From Albibeggiatoa sp964388965 (GTDB taxonomy: Bacteria > Pseudomonadota > Gammaproteobacteria > Beggiatoales > Beggiatoaceae): a stretch of 30,071 nt of DNA. The notes beneath the pieces were generated by a model. The model worked only from the letters and a program-made list of their open reading frames with translations. It was not told the origin of the DNA and searched no databases. The position numbers and the translations under genes were made by a program. Of the stretch, positions 1 to 9,685 are shown piece after piece. The stretch spans positions 1-30,071 of the forward strand of contig CAYMCP010000044.1 in assembly GCA_964388965.1 (NCBI GenBank), read 5' to 3'. The number at the start of each line of letters is the position of its first letter. The first letter of the stretch is position 1.

Positions 1-151
1 TTCTTATCAAAAGATTGGCTACTTAACCTAGATTTCAAATCGGTTCTATAGGAAAATGATCAAGTATCCTATATTGACGTAAAATGTCATTGTTATGCCA
101 TAAAATTTACTTAGACTGAAAAATTCTTTCCATGCCCCACACATATTTGTA

Positions 152-1960
152 ATGACGCTTTCATTTGCAGCTAAAATCAGCTTTGTTATTTCGCTACTCG
201 CCGTTGTGTTAAGTAGTGCTGCGGTTTATTTTTTCTACTCCAGTGCACACAATATCGTACTGACTCAGACTAAAAATCAATTATTCTATTTAGCACAAGC
301 GGGTACCTTCCTATTTGACGAAACTGATCGAGAACGGATACAGCGTTTAGCTCAAGTCCTACACGACGCGGCTAAAATCGACGTTGAACAATTAAAAAAT
401 TTACCTTTTGGCGAGTCCATGCCAGCATTGAGTGCTGAACAAAAAAATTATCACGCACAATCTACCGATTATCCGTATTTAGTACAAAAATTGCGACAAT
501 TGCGTGCAAGTAGTGCTAAATATTTGCAGCCTCTCAAAAAAATACCATTATTTCCAGAATATTACGAACAATATCCTGCCGCAATTTATTACGCATATTT
601 GTATGTTCAACTACCAGAATTTGCTGATGGGAGTATTGTGCAATTTATTGCTGAGGCAAATGAAGATGAAGATTCTTACTTTGTTTTTTACCGCCCATTA
701 AAAACAAATACGCTTGCTTTTCGAGAACCATTTAACACAGGCTTATCATATACAACTCCTTATTTTGAAACTGATATTTGGAGTACATCACTCACCGCGA
801 TTGCACCGATAAAAAATCGACAAGGTGAAGTCATTGCTGCATTAGGAATAGATATGAATGTGGAAAATGAAGCAAACTATTTAAATCAATTATTTTATTT
901 ATCATTATTAATTGTTATAGTTAGTTTTATCGTTTCCATATTCGCTGCATATTGGCTGGCGTATTGGCTTGTTAAACCGGTAGCGGCATTATCAGTAGCA
1001 GCACAACGTATGTTGGAGCGTGATTTTACGGTACAAGTAAAAGTTAAAAGCGGTGATGAATTAGAATTATTAGCAAATGTATTCAATAAAATGGTTGCAG
1101 AAGTTCGTGAATATTCAGAAGATTTAGAATTAAAAGTTGCACAGCGCACCGAAGAATTAGAAATTGCCAGCGAAGAAATTAGAGCATTAAATGAGTTTTT
1201 ACAAGAAGAAAACTTGCGCATGAGTGCAGAACTTAACATTTCCCGCCAATTGCAACAGATGGTATTACCAACAAAATTTGAATTAGCACATATCAAAAAT
1301 TTAGACATTGCTTGTTTTATGGAGCCAGCCGACGAGGTCGGTGGGGATTACTATGATATTTTGCAATATGGTGATAGCATTAAAATCGCTATTGGCGATG
1401 TCACAGGGCATGGGTTGGAAAGTGGTATTTTGATGTTGATGGTACAAACCGCTGTGCGGACTTTATTTGCTAATGAAATCTGTAAACCCAAGCAGTGTTT
1501 GAATATTCTTAATCGTGCCATTTATGATAATGTGCAACGGATGCAATTAGATAGAAATTTAAGTCTTGTATTGTTAAATTATAAAAATGGTGTCGTTAAA
1601 TTTACTGGTCAACATGAAGAGATTTTAATTGTACGCAACAACGGTCAAATTGAATCTATCGATACTGATGAATTAGGTTTTCCGATTGGTTTAGAACAAG
1701 ATATTGAGCAATTTATTAAGCAATCTGAAATCAAGTTACAAACGAACGATGGAATAGTGTTATACACCGATGGTATTACAGAAGCCGCAGATATGCAGCA
1801 AAACTTGTATGGTAAGCAACGTTTATGTGAAATAATCAGCCAACATTGGCACCAAAGTGCAATTTGTATTCAACAAGCCGTTATTTACGATGTAAAACTG
1901 CATATTGGCAAACAGCGCGTATATGATGATATTACTTTGTTAATTTTAAAACAAAAATAG
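152..1960 (+). CDS. Membrane-anchored SpoIIE/PP2C-type serine phosphatase with Cache-like sensor and HAMP
   Basis: A 602-residue sensor phosphatase. A transmembrane helix lies at about residues 8-29. An extracytoplasmic Cache-like region (about 30-245) ends at a second helix (about 246-272). A HAMP segment (about 270-325), a coiled coil with two short E-rich heptad stretches (about 325-365) and a C-terminal PP2C/SpoIIE domain (about 380-600) follow. The phosphatase metal-site motifs are all visible: VGGDYYD near 396, GDVTGHG near 415, YTDGITEA near 537 and YDDITLL near 590. Family members dephosphorylate Ser/Thr on partner proteins, often anti-anti-sigma (STAS) factors, in response to a signal sensed outside the membrane. 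No STAS or anti-sigma gene is next to it. It converges on the giant kinase gene, 62 bases away. An upstream ATG (132) meets a stop at once, so the ATG at 152 is used; no strong Shine-Dalgarno is seen. The domain call is firm; the ligand and substrate are unknown. Confidence 0.9.
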   Translation: MTLSFAAKISFVISLLAVVLSSAAVYFFYSSAHNIVLTQTKNQLFYLAQAGTFLFDETDRERIQRLAQVLHDAAKIDVEQLKNLPFGESMPALSAEQKNYHAQSTDYPYLVQKLRQLRASSAKYLQPLKKIPLFPEYYEQYPAAIYYAYLYVQLPEFADGSIVQFIAEANEDEDSYFVFYRPLKTNTLAFREPFNTGLSYTTPYFETDIWSTSLTAIAPIKNRQGEVIAALGIDMNVENEANYLNQLFYLSLLIVIVSFIVSIFAAYWLAYWLVKPVAALSVAAQRMLERDFTVQVKVKSGDELELLANVFNKMVAEVREYSEDLELKVAQRTEELEIASEEIRALNEFLQEENLRMSAELNISRQLQQMVLPTKFELAHIKNLDIACFMEPADEVGGDYYDILQYGDSIKIAIGDVTGHGLESGILMLMVQTAVRTLFANEICKPKQCLNILNRAIYDNVQRMQLDRNLSLVLLNYKNGVVKFTGQHEEILIVRNNGQIESIDTDELGFPIGLEQDIEQFIKQSEIKLQTNDGIVLYTDGITEAADMQQNLYGKQRLCEIISQHWHQSAICIQQAVIYDVKLHIGKQRVYDDITLLILKQK

Positions 1961-1970
1961 TAAAGTACAT

Positions 1971-2012
1971 ATTATTTTGCGAATAATCAAAAAAAGCATT
2001 TTTTACAGTAAA
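1971..2012. terminator. AT-only hairpins between two convergent genes, possible weak bidirectional terminator
   Basis: The short convergent gap holds ATTATT-TTGCG-AATAAT (1971-1987). It is followed by an A-run and T-run pair around a GCA loop. There is no GC-rich stem, so any termination activity is uncertain. Confidence 0.3.
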
Positions 2013-2022
2013 GTATGAGCTT

Positions 2023-5000
2023 TTAATTTTTACTTACATTTTTAGGAACTTGCACAATAAAAGTAGAACCTTGATTTAACTCACTTTCTACCTTAATTAT
2101 CCCTCCCAACGCCTCACAAAAACGCTTACTAATAGTCAGACCTAATCCCGTCCCATCATAAGAGCGCGTACTAGAATTATCCGCTTGAGTGAAAGGTTCA
2201 AAAATTTTCTCTAAGCGTTCCGACGGAATGCCGATACCAAAATCAGTAATACTAAATTCTAACCATTCCGTTGTACCATCCATCACTATATTAACGCTAA
2301 AAATCACTTTATTTTTGTTACTAAACTTAACTGCATTATTGAGAATATTTAGTAAAATTTGTGATAATTTATGGTAGTCAGAATAAATCATACCTAAATT
2401 TTCTATTTTTCTCAATTCGAGTTGATTACCTTCAATGTCTACAATTGCTTGAATCGTATCACAAACTTGCTCTATTAACTCATCAACATAAAACTCACTT
2501 AGCTGTACGTCCAGTTTGTCCGCCTCAATTTTCGATAAATGCAAAATATCACTAATAATATTTAATAAATGCTTACCTGCACCCTGTATTTTATCTAAGT
2601 CAGGCATAATATCACCATAACCCATATCTTCGGCATCATCGCGAATAATTTCACTATAACCCAAAATTGCATTTAATGGTGTGCGTAACTCATGACTCAT
2701 ATTAGCTAAAAATGTTGTTTTCGCCTGATTTGCGGCTTCTGCTTGTAAACGTGCTTTTTCTGCCAATTTGTGGGATTTTTCTGCGGAAAAACGTGCATTT
2801 TCCAATTTTTCATAAAATAACGCATTTTCTAAAGAAATCGCAATCTGAGTAGATAATAATTTCAGCATAATCAAACGCTCTGGTGTAAAAGCACCTGTGA
2901 TCAAATTATTTTCTAAATAGATAATACCTGTCAATTTAGTTTGATATAAAATAGGTACGCATAAAATAGATTTTGGTTGTTTCTGTTTAATGTACTGATC
3001 CATACCAAATAATTCATCTTCAACCGCGTCATCTAATACGATTGGAGTTTGCGTTCTTGCGACATAACTCACGATATTTTTTGCCAATTGTAAACGTTTA
3101 TAATTTTCTTGATCAATATTTTCAAAGGGTTGCGATTCAATTGAAACAAATATTTTCCCCTTATCTACATAACCATAAGCATCAATAATCAACTCCTGCT
3201 GCTCACAACGAATCAACCACGCCTCTTCCGCGCCAACGTTTTCCATCACAATATGAATCAATTTTTGTACTAAACACTCCAATACAATCTCGCCTGACAA
3301 AGTTTGCGACGCTTTCATGATTGTCATCATATCAAACGAGGTGCTTGATCCTGCTGTCGTATTATTCATAGTGGTATAGGTTTTACGGCTATGCGTTGTG
3401 GTGCGAAGCTCACTCATGCCCACAAAAGTTTTTTCTGCTGGCGGCAACAATTCTGGATATTTTTCCTCTAATTGTCTTATTTTACGGCTCGCTCCCCAAT
3501 GCAGATAACAATATATTGCTTCACGAAAATAAGATTTAGCAATCAAGCTCTTACCTAAACTAAGATAAAATTGTGTTGCCAATTCATACGATAATGCCTC
3601 TTCATTTAAAAAACCATGTCTTTTTGCCAAATCAATTGCATAATCATAGGCATCAATCGCTTTTGCAGTATTTCCTAAAACTCTTTGTTGTTCTGCTTCC
3701 ACCAAGTAATATTTATGCAAAAAGTTATTTGGCGAATGTTTTGCCCAACGCTTCATTTTATATTGATTAGTACGAACTTTTTTTAAAATGACTTCTTGTT
3801 GAAATTTATGTACATTGCGATATAACGCTAATTGTGTTAAAGAATCGTAAAAATAAAAGATAGGAATCATTAATAAACCCAACACGCTATCAATATAATT
3901 TTCTGCTAGTAGTGAATGACTCGCTGCTTGTTGATATTCATGGAATAAATAGCTTAAAATTAACTTATTGATATGGTAATGACACTGGGCTGTTTTATTG
4001 GCATTTTGTAGATTTTTTTGCATCTTTTCTTCGTCATAACTTTCCCCTGATAACACCCAAGGTTTTTCTGTATCACTCATTAAATTTAATACAGATTGTC
4101 GATATAATTTAATGTATAGTAATACTTCTTTTTGTTTTAAGCGTTGGATTGCGCCTGTGTAAGTGTTCATCATATCTTCAACTTGCGATAATTCTCGACC
4201 TGCAAAATATGAGTAATATGAATATAAATTAACTGAACGTGCGGTAAATTCTAGATCACCGGTCTCTAAACCAATATGATACGCATCAAGCAAAGGTTGT
4301 AAACTATCATCAATATGATTTTTAAAATAACGAATAAATGCGTTAAACATTACTAAAATACGAGTTTTCATATTGCGGGTATGAAATCGTTCAACCAGTT
4401 CCAAAGCCAGTTTACCAAACGCATAACCCATATTGATATTGCCCATTTTTGAGCACAAAAACATACCATAACTCACGTAACCATAAGCCGAAATAGGAGA
4501 ATTGCCATAGCGAATAGAGTGATCAACCAAGCGAAATACAATTAATGGAAATAATGTCGGTTTCGTTAATAAAGCAGGCATTACGGCACTAGATAATATA
4601 CGCATAATCGCCAATTTTTTAGGATCACGCATAAGTGGTAAGCCGATGAGATCGGCAATTTCTCGATGCCACAGCTTACGCTGAATGCGTATTAAATCAA
4701 TCCAAGTGTGATAATTTTGTGGTTTTTTCGGAAAATGAACATCCAGTTGCTTTAAAGTAAATAAAGCCGTATCCACTGCCTCTGCTAGTTGATTTTGCGC
4801 AATAAGTGCTTGAATTTTAATTTCCAAAACTTTAACTTTATCAAGTAAAACTTGGGCATGGGTTAACACTTCGTGAATTAATTCATTCATTAAATCAAAA
4901 TCGCCATTTAAATATGCAGCTTCAGCAGCTTCCACTGTCAGTGCTAAACTCATATCATATTGACGTTGCCAACTGTCTCTAGGTAATAGATTTTTACCAA

Positions 5001-7338
5001 TCATTAAGTAACGTAGAGCGGCTTCATAAGCGACTGAAGCTTGCGCTTTTTTGCCTACAACAAGGTTTAATTGCGCTAATTGCTCTTTTTCGCTAAAAGT
5101 TATAATTAAGTCAGTTGCTAAATTCAGTTGATTGACAATATCAAATAGCTTTTCATCTCTCTTGCTTGCTGGCGTATTTTCTAATAATAAGCGTCCAATT
5201 TGATGATGAATAGCTTGTTTTTCTCCGGGTGGGATTAATGAATAAGCTGCTTGTTGAATTCGATCATGACCAAATTTGTAATGAATTGTAAAGTTTTCAT
5301 CTAATTCTTGCTCGGTTAAATGGGAAAGTTGATAAATTGCTAACGATAATTCTTCATGACTGAGAATAATAATTAGATTTTCATTAACGACTTCAGCTAA
5401 ATTTTCCAGAGTTGAACTAAGCGTTTCCTGACAAACAATTGCCAGAGAACGCAAATCGAAACGGTTACCGATACAAGCTGCAAGTTGTAGAATTTTCTGG
5501 CTTTTTAATTCTAATTGACGAATTTTATTAGTCATGAATTCAACAACATTTTCAGTAAAATCTTGTCCTTTAATCTGGTTAAAATTCCATTGCCAAGACC
5601 AAGTTTGATAAGAAAAAGTTAATAATTTATTTTCGTATAGTGATTTTAAAAATTCGTCAATAAAAAATGGATTACCATGTGTTTTATCTAAAATTAATTG
5701 CGCTAATTCCTGTGTATCTGATAAATCGCGTTTTAGTGTATCGCTAAGCAATTGATTAATGCTAGTTAATTCTAAAGGTGATAATGATATATGGTGTACT
5801 AGCGTACCTGTTTTTTTAATATCTTCGACTGCTAGTAAAAATGGGTGAAATTCAGAAACTTCATTATCTCGATAAGTGCAAATTAACATTAAATTAGAAC
5901 TGGTGTGAGCAGTCATCAAAACTTGTAATAATTTTAATGAAGCCACATCAGTCCATTGTAAATCATCTAAAAAAATGACTAATGGTGATTCAGGACGTGC
6001 AAATATACGGATAAAATTTTCAAATGTCATGTGAAAACGATTTTGCGCCTCAGATGGAGGAAGAGCTACGATCTTTTGCGCTTTACCAATGATTAATTCG
6101 ACATCAGGAATCACGTCGGTAATCAGTTGTGCATTTTGTCCTAAAGCTTTAGAAATATAATCACGCCATTTACTCAATTGTTGTTCATTTTCAGTGAGTA
6201 ACTGACGAATTAAATCTTGAAAAGCGTTAATAATTGCCAAATAAGGTACATTACGTTTGTACTGGTCAAATTTACCAGAAATAAAATAACCACGCTCTTG
6301 GGTAATGGGTTTGTAAATCTCCTGTACTAGTGAGGTTTTACCAACGCCAGAGTAGCCTGAAATCAGCATCATTTCACTGTGACCATGCGTAATGCGATCA
6401 AACGATTTTAGTAATAATTGGATTTCTTGCTCACGTCCATACAATTTTTGCGGTATTTGAAATTTATCTGAAATGTCTTGCGCGCCACAGTTAAACTCTT
6501 CTATTTTATGCTGTTGTTGATATTGATTGAGACAATTTTCTAAATCTACTTTTAAACCATAAGCACTTTGGTAGCGTTCCTCTGCTGTTTTCGCCAATAA
6601 TTTCATGGTTATTTTTGACAGCATTAAGGGTATATCTGAATTTAACTCATTGATTGATATAGGTTTTTTTGCAATATGACAGTGTACTAACTCCATTGAA
6701 TCAGTGGATTGAAAAGGTGGATGTCCGGTGAGCATTTCGTAACACAACACGCCTAAGGAATAAAAATCAGTACGATAGTCAACATTACGATTCATACGCC
6801 CAGTTTGCTCAGGCGACATGTAAACTAAAGTGCCCTCAATAGTATTGGGATTATTAATTTCATGACTTTCTAAAGATAAACGTAAAGAAATACTAAAATC
6901 AGTAATTTTTACTTTTTTATTATCTAAATTAATAATAATATTGGCAGGTTTAATGTCTTTATGAATAATATTGTTGGCATGTAATTCACCTAAACCATCA
7001 GTAAGCGCAATTAATATCTGTAATATTGTTATTAAATCCAATTTTTGATTTTGCAGTATATTTTGTAAAGAATCTCCGCCAATATCTTCAAAAATTAATG
7101 CCCAACGATTTTCATATTTTTCCAACGCAAGTGGTTGGATTGCGCCATTTAAATGTAAGCCTTGAGTAATTTCATATTCGTGGTGAAATTGTGCAAGACG
7201 TTTGGGGTTAGGATATTCTGTTTTTAATGTCTTAATAATGACAGATTGTTCATCTATTTCATTGTACGCACGATAAACAATTGTCTCCTGCCCCTGATAT
7301 ACCGTTTCAATACGGCTATAGTCCGCTAGTTGCAACAT
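2023..7338 (-). CDS. Trifunctional Ser/Thr kinase - AAA ATPase - GAF - sensor histidine kinase (1771 aa)
   Basis: A very large cytoplasmic signalling protein. Residues 1-270 form a Hanks-type kinase with an ATP lysine (VIIK, K36), a catalytic loop HKDIKPAN (126-133, D128), DFS in place of DFG (147-149), and an SPE activation-segment motif. An AAA_16/NB-ARC-like ATPase follows, with Walker A GYSGVGKT near 328 and Walker B LVIFLDDLQWTD near 452. A long helical TPR-like region spans about 700-1290, a GAF domain about 1330-1480, and a histidine kinase follows. Its phosphoacceptor motif SHELRTPLN has His near 1549, and its HATPase motifs are DFGIGIP and GTGLGLTI. There are no membrane segments and no receiver domain at the end. 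This architecture is known from cyanobacteria and Beggiatoaceae; substrates are generally unknown. A GGAGA ribosome site (7346-7350) supports the ATG. It may be opposed by the convergent phosphatase, which is an inference. Confidence 0.92.
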   Translation of the reverse strand: MLQLADYSRIETVYQGQETIVYRAYNEIDEQSVIIKTLKTEYPNPKRLAQFHHEYEITQGLHLNGAIQPLALEKYENRWALIFEDIGGDSLQNILQNQKLDLITILQILIALTDGLGELHANNIIHKDIKPANIIINLDNKKVKITDFSISLRLSLESHEINNPNTIEGTLVYMSPEQTGRMNRNVDYRTDFYSLGVLCYEMLTGHPPFQSTDSMELVHCHIAKKPISINELNSDIPLMLSKITMKLLAKTAEERYQSAYGLKVDLENCLNQYQQQHKIEEFNCGAQDISDKFQIPQKLYGREQEIQLLLKSFDRITHGHSEMMLISGYSGVGKTSLVQEIYKPITQERGYFISGKFDQYKRNVPYLAIINAFQDLIRQLLTENEQQLSKWRDYISKALGQNAQLITDVIPDVELIIGKAQKIVALPPSEAQNRFHMTFENFIRIFARPESPLVIFLDDLQWTDVASLKLLQVLMTAHTSSNLMLICTYRDNEVSEFHPFLLAVEDIKKTGTLVHHISLSPLELTSINQLLSDTLKRDLSDTQELAQLILDKTHGNPFFIDEFLKSLYENKLLTFSYQTWSWQWNFNQIKGQDFTENVVEFMTNKIRQLELKSQKILQLAACIGNRFDLRSLAIVCQETLSSTLENLAEVVNENLIIILSHEELSLAIYQLSHLTEQELDENFTIHYKFGHDRIQQAAYSLIPPGEKQAIHHQIGRLLLENTPASKRDEKLFDIVNQLNLATDLIITFSEKEQLAQLNLVVGKKAQASVAYEAALRYLMIGKNLLPRDSWQRQYDMSLALTVEAAEAAYLNGDFDLMNELIHEVLTHAQVLLDKVKVLEIKIQALIAQNQLAEAVDTALFTLKQLDVHFPKKPQNYHTWIDLIRIQRKLWHREIADLIGLPLMRDPKKLAIMRILSSAVMPALLTKPTLFPLIVFRLVDHSIRYGNSPISAYGYVSYGMFLCSKMGNINMGYAFGKLALELVERFHTRNMKTRILVMFNAFIRYFKNHIDDSLQPLLDAYHIGLETGDLEFTARSVNLYSYYSYFAGRELSQVEDMMNTYTGAIQRLKQKEVLLYIKLYRQSVLNLMSDTEKPWVLSGESYDEEKMQKNLQNANKTAQCHYHINKLILSYLFHEYQQAASHSLLAENYIDSVLGLLMIPIFYFYDSLTQLALYRNVHKFQQEVILKKVRTNQYKMKRWAKHSPNNFLHKYYLVEAEQQRVLGNTAKAIDAYDYAIDLAKRHGFLNEEALSYELATQFYLSLGKSLIAKSYFREAIYCYLHWGASRKIRQLEEKYPELLPPAEKTFVGMSELRTTTHSRKTYTTMNNTTAGSSTSFDMMTIMKASQTLSGEIVLECLVQKLIHIVMENVGAEEAWLIRCEQQELIIDAYGYVDKGKIFVSIESQPFENIDQENYKRLQLAKNIVSYVARTQTPIVLDDAVEDELFGMDQYIKQKQPKSILCVPILYQTKLTGIIYLENNLITGAFTPERLIMLKLLSTQIAISLENALFYEKLENARFSAEKSHKLAEKARLQAEAANQAKTTFLANMSHELRTPLNAILGYSEIIRDDAEDMGYGDIMPDLDKIQGAGKHLLNIISDILHLSKIEADKLDVQLSEFYVDELIEQVCDTIQAIVDIEGNQLELRKIENLGMIYSDYHKLSQILLNILNNAVKFSNKNKVIFSVNIVMDGTTEWLEFSITDFGIGIPSERLEKIFEPFTQADNSSTRSYDGTGLGLTISKRFCEALGGIIKVESELNQGSTFIVQVPKNVSKN

Positions 7339-7420
7339 GTAAGTATCTCCATCCTGAGCACTTTTTAGATGTGCAAATGATTTGCCATGCAGCTTAACTT
7401 ACTGTCATAGCTTATTTTTA

Positions 7421-7443
7421 TATTAATGCGTGTTTTATTAATA
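7421..7443. promoter_or_regulatory. 7-bp AT-rich inverted repeat upstream of the kinase gene
   Basis: TATTAAT and ATTAATA are perfect reverse complements 9 bases apart, about 83 bases upstream of the kinase start codon. It could be a dimer binding site, but such repeats also occur by chance in AT-rich DNA. Confidence 0.25.
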
Positions 7444-7594
7444 TTTGCTACTATTGTAACTGAATTATAAATTTTTTAAATAACCTAATTGAAGTATTTA
7501 GGTAACGTCAGTGGGAACATTAGATTTGCCTTGTCTTTTAAACCCATATACGTGGAGCTTATTTGAAATCTTAAATTTTAATCTTTTTACCATT

Positions 7595-7611
7595 AAGACG
7601 TAGAGCGTCTT
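7595..7611 (-). terminator. Small hairpin downstream of uvrB, possible terminator
   Basis: AAGACG-TAGAG-CGTCTT forms a perfect 6-bp stem 48 bases beyond the uvrB stop. No U-run follows in either direction, so intrinsic termination would be weak. Confidence 0.3.
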
Positions 7612-7658
7612 GACTATATTTCAACGCAGACCGTTAGAACAATAAATAAATCTGTCGG

Positions 7659-9668
7659 CTATACGATCTGTAAATTGTTATTTCGCAAATGTTGTATTTG
7701 ATCTCGTAACGTCGCTGCCTGTTCAAATTCCAAATTTTCAGCGTATTGATACATTTGTTTTTCAAGTTGTTGAATTTTCTTATTTAATTCTGCTGGAGTT
7801 AATTTACCATAAGTTGCAGTTTCCTCTGCTACCTTCGTGTAATAGTCAATAATTTCATTTTCTTCTTGTTCGGTTTCCAAAATATCAGCAATTTGTTTTT
7901 GGATACCTCGTGGTGTAATGCCGTGTGTTTGATTAAATAATAATTGCTTTGTACGGCGACGTTCTGCCTCATCTATTGCTCTTTGCATTGAACCTGTAAT
8001 CTTGTCTGCATATAAAATTGCCTTACCATTAATATTCCGTGCAGCACGTCCAATTGTTTGAATTAATGAACGTTCAGAACGCAAAAAACCTTCTTTATCA
8101 GCATCAAAAATTGCCACGAGCGATACCTCCGGCATATCCAAACCCTCACGCAGTAAATTAATCCCAACTAATACGTCAAATATACCTAAACGTAAATCTC
8201 TAATGATTTCAACTCGTTCCACCGTATCAATATCAGAATGTAAATAACGTACTTTTACACCGTGTTCAGCTAAATAATCGGCTAAATCTTCTGACATTTT
8301 TTTTGTTAAAGTTGTAATTAATACGCGCTCATTCGCCGCAATTCTCAACTGAATTTCAGATAATACGTCATCTACTTGGGTGCTAACGGGGCGCACTTCC
8401 AGCATTGGTTCTAATAAACCTGTAGGGCGCACGACTTGTTCAACAATTTGTTGTGCTCGCTCTAATTCGTAATTTCCCGGCGTTGCTGAAACATAAATTG
8501 TTTGTGGCATTAATTTTTCAAATTCTTCAAATTTTAAGGGGCGATTATCCAACGCAGAGGGTAAACGAAATCCGTATGCAACTAAATTTTCTTTACGCGA
8601 ACGGTCGCCTCGATACATTCCCCCAATTTGCGGCACACTCACATGACTTTCATCAATGATTAATAAAGCATTTTCTGGCAAATAATCAAATAAAGTAGGC
8701 GGCGGTTCACCTGCTTCACGTTGCGACAGATAGCGTGAATAATTTTCAATTCCTGAGCAGTAACCTAATTCTGCAATCATTTCAATATCAAATAGTGTGC
8801 GTTCTTCTAAACGTTGTGCTTCGATTAATTTATTTTTTGCACGTAATTGCTCTACACATAATTTTAATTCTAATTTAATATTATCAATAGCTTGTAATAA
8901 AACATTGCGCGGCGTGACGTAGTGTGTTTTAGGGTAGATAGTTAAACGCGGTACTTTGCGCAATGTACGTCCAGTCAAAGGGTCAAAATAGCTGAGTTGA
9001 TCAATTTCATCATCAAATAATTCAACTCGAATTGCGTCACGTTCTGATTCTGCTGGATAAATATCAATCACTTCGCCACGTACACGATAGCTACCACGCT
9101 TTAATATCGTATCATTACGAGTATATTGTAATTCTGCCAGCCGTCGTAAAATAAACCGTTGTTCAATTGCTTGACCGCGAATTAAGTGCAATACCATTTG
9201 CATATACCATTCTGGATCGCCTAAACCGTAAATTGCGGATACAGTGGCAACAATGATTGCGTCAGAACGTTCTAGTATAGCTTTGGTCGCAGATAAGCGC
9301 ATTTGTTCAATTTGTTGATTTACCGAAGCATCTTTTTCAATGTAAGTATCGGATGCGGGCACGTAGGCTTCAGGTTGGTAGTAATCGTAGTAAGATACGA
9401 AATATTCTACTGAATTGCGGGGAAAAAAGCCGCGCATTTCACTATATAGTTGTGCTGCAAGCGTTTTATTTGGTGCAAGAATTAAAGTCGGACGTTGTAG
9501 CTGCTCGATAACATTGGCTATAGTGAATGTTTTACCTGATCCGGTTACGCCAAGTAGAACTTGATGTTGATATTGTTGTAAACCTTGTAATAAGGCTTCA
9601 ATAGCAGCAGGCTGGTCGCCTTGAGGTTGATAATTGGCTTGAATTGAAAATGCACCCATTGCTTTCAC
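7659..9668 (-). CDS. uvrB: UvrABC excinuclease subunit B
   Basis: UvrB is the damage-verifying helicase-like subunit of nucleotide excision repair. It is loaded by UvrA and recruits UvrC. At 669 residues it is near the E. coli length (673). Visible are Walker A GVTGSGKT (40-47), the strand-separating beta-hairpin around YYDYYQPEAYVP (93-104), the DESH box with PQIGGMYRGDRSRK near 337-357, the helicase motif YVSATPG, motifs V/VI ending in QTIGRAARN, and a C-terminal UVR coiled coil (about 628-663). The start is GTG at 9668, giving MKAMGAF. An AAGGA site at 9679-9683 sits 10 bases upstream of it, whereas an in-frame ATG at 9659 would be too far away. It lies 17 bases downstream of pdxB and is probably cotranscribed with it. 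No SOS box was identified. Confidence 0.98.
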   Translation of the reverse strand: MKAMGAFSIQANYQPQGDQPAAIEALLQGLQQYQHQVLLGVTGSGKTFTIANVIEQLQRPTLILAPNKTLAAQLYSEMRGFFPRNSVEYFVSYYDYYQPEAYVPASDTYIEKDASVNQQIEQMRLSATKAILERSDAIIVATVSAIYGLGDPEWYMQMVLHLIRGQAIEQRFILRRLAELQYTRNDTILKRGSYRVRGEVIDIYPAESERDAIRVELFDDEIDQLSYFDPLTGRTLRKVPRLTIYPKTHYVTPRNVLLQAIDNIKLELKLCVEQLRAKNKLIEAQRLEERTLFDIEMIAELGYCSGIENYSRYLSQREAGEPPPTLFDYLPENALLIIDESHVSVPQIGGMYRGDRSRKENLVAYGFRLPSALDNRPLKFEEFEKLMPQTIYVSATPGNYELERAQQIVEQVVRPTGLLEPMLEVRPVSTQVDDVLSEIQLRIAANERVLITTLTKKMSEDLADYLAEHGVKVRYLHSDIDTVERVEIIRDLRLGIFDVLVGINLLREGLDMPEVSLVAIFDADKEGFLRSERSLIQTIGRAARNINGKAILYADKITGSMQRAIDEAERRRTKQLLFNQTHGITPRGIQKQIADILETEQEENEIIDYYTKVAEETATYGKLTPAELNKKIQQLEKQMYQYAENLEFEQAATLRDQIQHLRNNNLQIV

Positions 9669-9685
9669 GTTGCAATAATCCTTAG

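Larger units (their letters stand above)
7339..7658. other. 320-base AT-rich spacer between the giant kinase gene and uvrB
   Basis: No coding signal is convincing here. It must hold the promoter of the minus-strand kinase gene and the end of the pdxB-uvrB transcript. Two structures are visible: an AT-rich inverted repeat TATTAAT/ATTAATA at 7421-7443 and a small hairpin at 7595-7611. No clear -35/-10 pair was found. Confidence 0.6.

Noticed and set aside
74..106. TTGACG and TAAAAT as a promoter for the phosphatase gene
   Set aside because: The spacer would be 21 bases, too long for a normal sigma-70 promoter.
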